This document shows positions 17,543 through 18,770 of a stretch of DNA of 18,770 nt, in pieces. Both the position numbers and the translations under genes were made by a program. The notes under the pieces were generated by a model, which did no database searches, was not told the DNA's origin, and was given only the letters and a program-made list of their open reading frames with translations. Source of the DNA: DATCLS01 sp035265325 (GTDB taxonomy: Bacteria; Actinomycetota; Acidimicrobiia; Acidimicrobiales; VFJN01). Positions within the stretch are counted from its first letter, which is position 1. Each line of letters starts with the position of its first letter. Location: assembly GCA_035265325.1 (NCBI GenBank), contig DATFOS010000113.1:1-18770 (forward strand), in the 5' to 3' direction.

Positions 17543-17584
17543 CGCCCCCGGCACCGCCCGGGCCGACCCGACGGCGGGCCGGCG

Positions 17585-18454
17585 TCAGGTGGCGAGCAGC
17601 GCCCGCGCGACCAGGTCTGTGCCGAAGGCCGTGAGGATGGCCAGGTACAGCAGGCCCGTGGCCGCCATCACGGCCGAGTAGTAGCGCTCCTTGAGCGCGG
17701 CCCGGGTCACGATCACCAGGCCGATCGTCGTCACCGCGCAGGCCACCCAGAACCAGCCGAGCATGCCGTTGTACCCGTCGTCGATCGTGCCGTTCAGTAC
17801 CGACACCATGCCGGTGGGCACCAGCAGGAGCACGACCTCGGCCGGCCAGACGAGGCCGGTCCAGCGGACCATCTCCAGCAGCGGGCGGCGGGCGAGCCCC
17901 GGCTGCACCAGGTACCAGTGGCCGAGCAGCATGCCGTCCGAGATGGCCCCCAGGAAGGCGGCACCCACGAGCACCCGGGCCACCGACAGCCAGGCCGGGT
18001 CGCCGGCGTCGATACCGGCCGCCACCAGCCCGGGGACGGCCACGAGCGGGGCGACCAGATCGAGGACCGGCGGGAACTCGGAGACGGTCGGGCCCGGAGC
18101 CGGCGCCCGCCGCTCGATGCCCGTGCGCTCGGCGCCCACCATGGCGGCGACGCGCTCGCTGCGCCGGGCCTGGCGCTCGCGGTCCCGGGCCACGCCGGCC
18201 TTGCGGCGGACGATCGACACGACGAGCGCCACGCCGGACGCCACGACGACCGCGGCGGCCGACACCTCGCGCACCGGCACCGGGCCGGTGGCCAGGCCCA
18301 CGGCCAGCGCCCCGGCCGCCATCAGGATGTACGTGCCGCGCACCAGCCAGCCGTAGCCGATGCCGACCTCGCGACCCCGGGTCGTGACCCACAGGAACAG
18401 CAGCCCGCCCGCGGCCCACTGCAGGAGCACGGTGGCGGCGTCGAGGCGGATCAC
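17585..18454 (-). CDS. Unrecognised multi-pass membrane protein with a GHWYL motif
   Basis: I do not recognise the family. With the GTG at 18454 the protein has 289 aa and about eight membrane helices near residues 7-23, 36-56, 63-83, 131-149, 155-175, 200-220, 230-252 and 260-280. A basic loop, residues 83-117 (RRKAGVARDRERQARRSE), splits it 3+5 and should be cytoplasmic. The segment ISDGMLLGHWYLVQPGL (171-187) looks conserved: it has a histidine (His179) beside Trp and Tyr at the end of a helix, and could bind heme or a quinone. LVWPAEVVLLLVPTG follows in the next helix. The open frame reaches 18532, but the upstream part (MHVSGHVSSRRGQF) is hydrophilic, and a TACCCT box sits 8 nt before the GTG. 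Nothing nearby explains its job. Confidence 0.8.
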   Translation of the reverse strand: MIRLDAATVLLQWAAGGLLFLWVTTRGREVGIGYGWLVRGTYILMAAGALAVGLATGPVPVREVSAAAVVVASGVALVVSIVRRKAGVARDRERQARRSERVAAMVGAERTGIERRAPAPGPTVSEFPPVLDLVAPLVAVPGLVAAGIDAGDPAWLSVARVLVGAAFLGAISDGMLLGHWYLVQPGLARRPLLEMVRWTGLVWPAEVVLLLVPTGMVSVLNGTIDDGYNGMLGWFWVACAVTTIGLVIVTRAALKERYYSAVMAATGLLYLAILTAFGTDLVARALLAT

Positions 18455-18462
18455 GGCCGGCG

Positions 18463-18468
18463 AGGGTA
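18463..18468 (-). promoter_or_regulatory. TACCCT -10 box, leaderless start of the membrane protein gene
   Basis: TACCCT is followed by 8 nt (CGCCGGCC) and the GTG at 18454. A TTCGGG at 18487-18492 could be the -35, with an 18-nt spacer. Confidence 0.45.
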
Positions 18469-18485
18469 GGCGCCGGCCCGGCGCC
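18469..18485. promoter_or_regulatory. 17-bp palindrome filling the promoter spacer (possible operator)
   Basis: GGCGCCGG, one base, CCGGCGCC: a perfect inverted repeat directly next to the TACCCT -10 box, lying between it and the possible -35. This is where spacer-binding regulators such as MerR types sit, but all-GC palindromes are common in DNA of this composition. Confidence 0.3.
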
Positions 18486-18550
18486 GCCCGAAATTGCCCA
18501 CGCCGAGACGACACGTGCCCGCTGACGTGCACCGGGACGCCGCCGGGACG

Positions 18551-18566
18551 GCCGCGGGCCCGCGGC
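18551..18566. repeat. 16-bp GC palindrome downstream of the M24 peptidase gene
   Basis: GCCGCGGGCCCGCGGC is its own reverse complement. It lies about 35 nt past the peptidase stop codon on the minus strand and may help end that transcript. Confidence 0.3.
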
Positions 18567-18592
18567 TCCGGGCGACCGCGGGCGGGGCCACG

Positions 18593-18609
18593 GGACGGCT
18601 CAGCCGTCC
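18593..18609 (-). terminator. Hairpin spanning the stop codon of the M24 peptidase gene
   Basis: GGACGG and CCGTCC form a 6-bp stem; the 5-nt loop (CTCAG) contains most of the stop codon (18600-18602). The arrangement matches the one at the adenosyltransferase stop. Confidence 0.35.
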
Positions 18610-18770
18610 ACGACGACGAGGTCGTGCACAGCCGTGTTGAGGGCGTCGGGGCCGGCCCCGGTGGCGACGACGATGTCCTCGAGGCGGATGCCGAAGCGGC
18701 CCGGGAGGTAGATGCCCGGCTCGACGGAGAAGGCGTGGCCCGGAGCCAGCGGGGTGGCGTTACCCGAGAC
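18600..18770 (-). CDS. M24 family metallopeptidase (Xaa-Pro peptidase), C-terminal 56 residues only
   Basis: The frame runs from the right window edge to a TGA at 18602-18600 and gives 56 residues; the rest of the gene lies beyond the window. The fragment contains FSVEPGIYLPGRFGIRLEDIVV, with the PGIY and RLED signatures of the pita-bread fold: the Glu of SVEPG and the Glu of RLED are two of the five metal ligands. Such enzymes cut the bond before proline in peptides, using Mn or Co. The last residues HDLVVVDG are the usual end of the domain. Because most of the protein is missing, aminopeptidase P and prolidase cannot be told apart. Confidence 0.85.
   Translation of the reverse strand, partial: VSGNATPLAPGHAFSVEPGIYLPGRFGIRLEDIVVATGAGPDALNTAVHDLVVVDG

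Larger units (their letters stand above)
17169..17584. other. 416-bp gene-free spacer with a run of stem-loops
   Basis: No convincing gene lies between Ku and the membrane protein. The open frames crossing it are low-complexity Pro/Gly/Arg-rich and run into real genes. The stretch holds a series of inverted repeats: a 7-bp helix at 17199-17205/17241-17247 enclosing a GCGA-loop hairpin (17213-17226); 7-bp arms at 17276-17297; 5-bp at 17341-17354; 7-bp arms at 17406-17412/17436-17442 enclosing the palindrome GCGGTACCGC (17420-17429); 13-bp perfect arms at 17448-17485; and 14-nt arms with one mismatch at 17501-17542. The last two could be terminators of the membrane-protein gene. The rest could be a leader or a small RNA. 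This is sequence-level evidence only. Confidence 0.6.

Noticed and set aside
17225..18469. 414-aa plus-strand frame and shorter frames starting at 17262 and 17272
   Set aside because: They are Arg/Gly/Pro/His-rich, run antisense into a membrane-protein gene with clear helices, and lack a ribosome site. They do not explain the 416-bp spacer.

Overview
The window is about 18.8 kb of very GC-rich, densely coded bacterial chromosome. The high G/C in third codon positions, the GTG starts, a Ku protein, a rhodanese-E1 sulfur-carrier enzyme, B12-dependent MetH and TANNNT promoter boxes placed right at start codons all fit an actinomycete. From the feel of the hypothetical proteins I lean to class Acidimicrobiia; that placement is inference. 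I see no tRNA or rRNA gene, IS element, phage gene or CRISPR array, so this looks like ordinary core chromosome.

Layout. (1) 1-4293, all minus: the N-terminal part of a UPF0104/LPG-synthase-TM flippase-like protein (runs off the left edge), an N-terminal-rhodanese plus MoeB/ThiF adenylyltransferase, a MOP-superfamily polysaccharide flippase, and a SIR2 deacylase 12 bp upstream of the flippase ORF. (2) 4382-7258, plus: an unrecognised 215-aa protein divergent from the sirtuin, then a secreted GH84 beta-N-acetylglucosaminidase-like lipoprotein. (3) 7318-12086, minus: DUF72, a YndJ-like membrane protein, an FAH-family hydrolase, a PduO-type cobalamin adenosyltransferase and leucyl aminopeptidase PepA. 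The first four are tightly packed (30 bp, 16 bp, 4-bp overlap). (4) 12185-15667, plus: full-length cobalamin-dependent methionine synthase, divergent from the DUF72 gene. (5) 15752-18770, minus: YjbQ, Ku, a 416-bp gene-free spacer rich in stem-loops, an unrecognised eight-helix membrane protein, and the C-terminal end of an M24 (Xaa-Pro) peptidase.

How the genes relate. MetH (methyl-B12) and the adenosyltransferase (adenosyl-B12) both use cobalamin but are separate units. The rhodanese-E1 protein would feed sulfur to a MoaD/ThiS-like carrier. Ku marks non-homologous end joining; no LigD is visible here. The two flippase-like proteins hint at envelope lipid or glycan work to the left of the window. 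I found no defence or biosynthetic system. The most unusual signals are regulatory and structural: TANNNT -10 boxes 6-12 nt before at least seven start codons (leaderless mRNAs), two genes where that spacing points to an ATC codon, and the hairpin cluster upstream of Ku.
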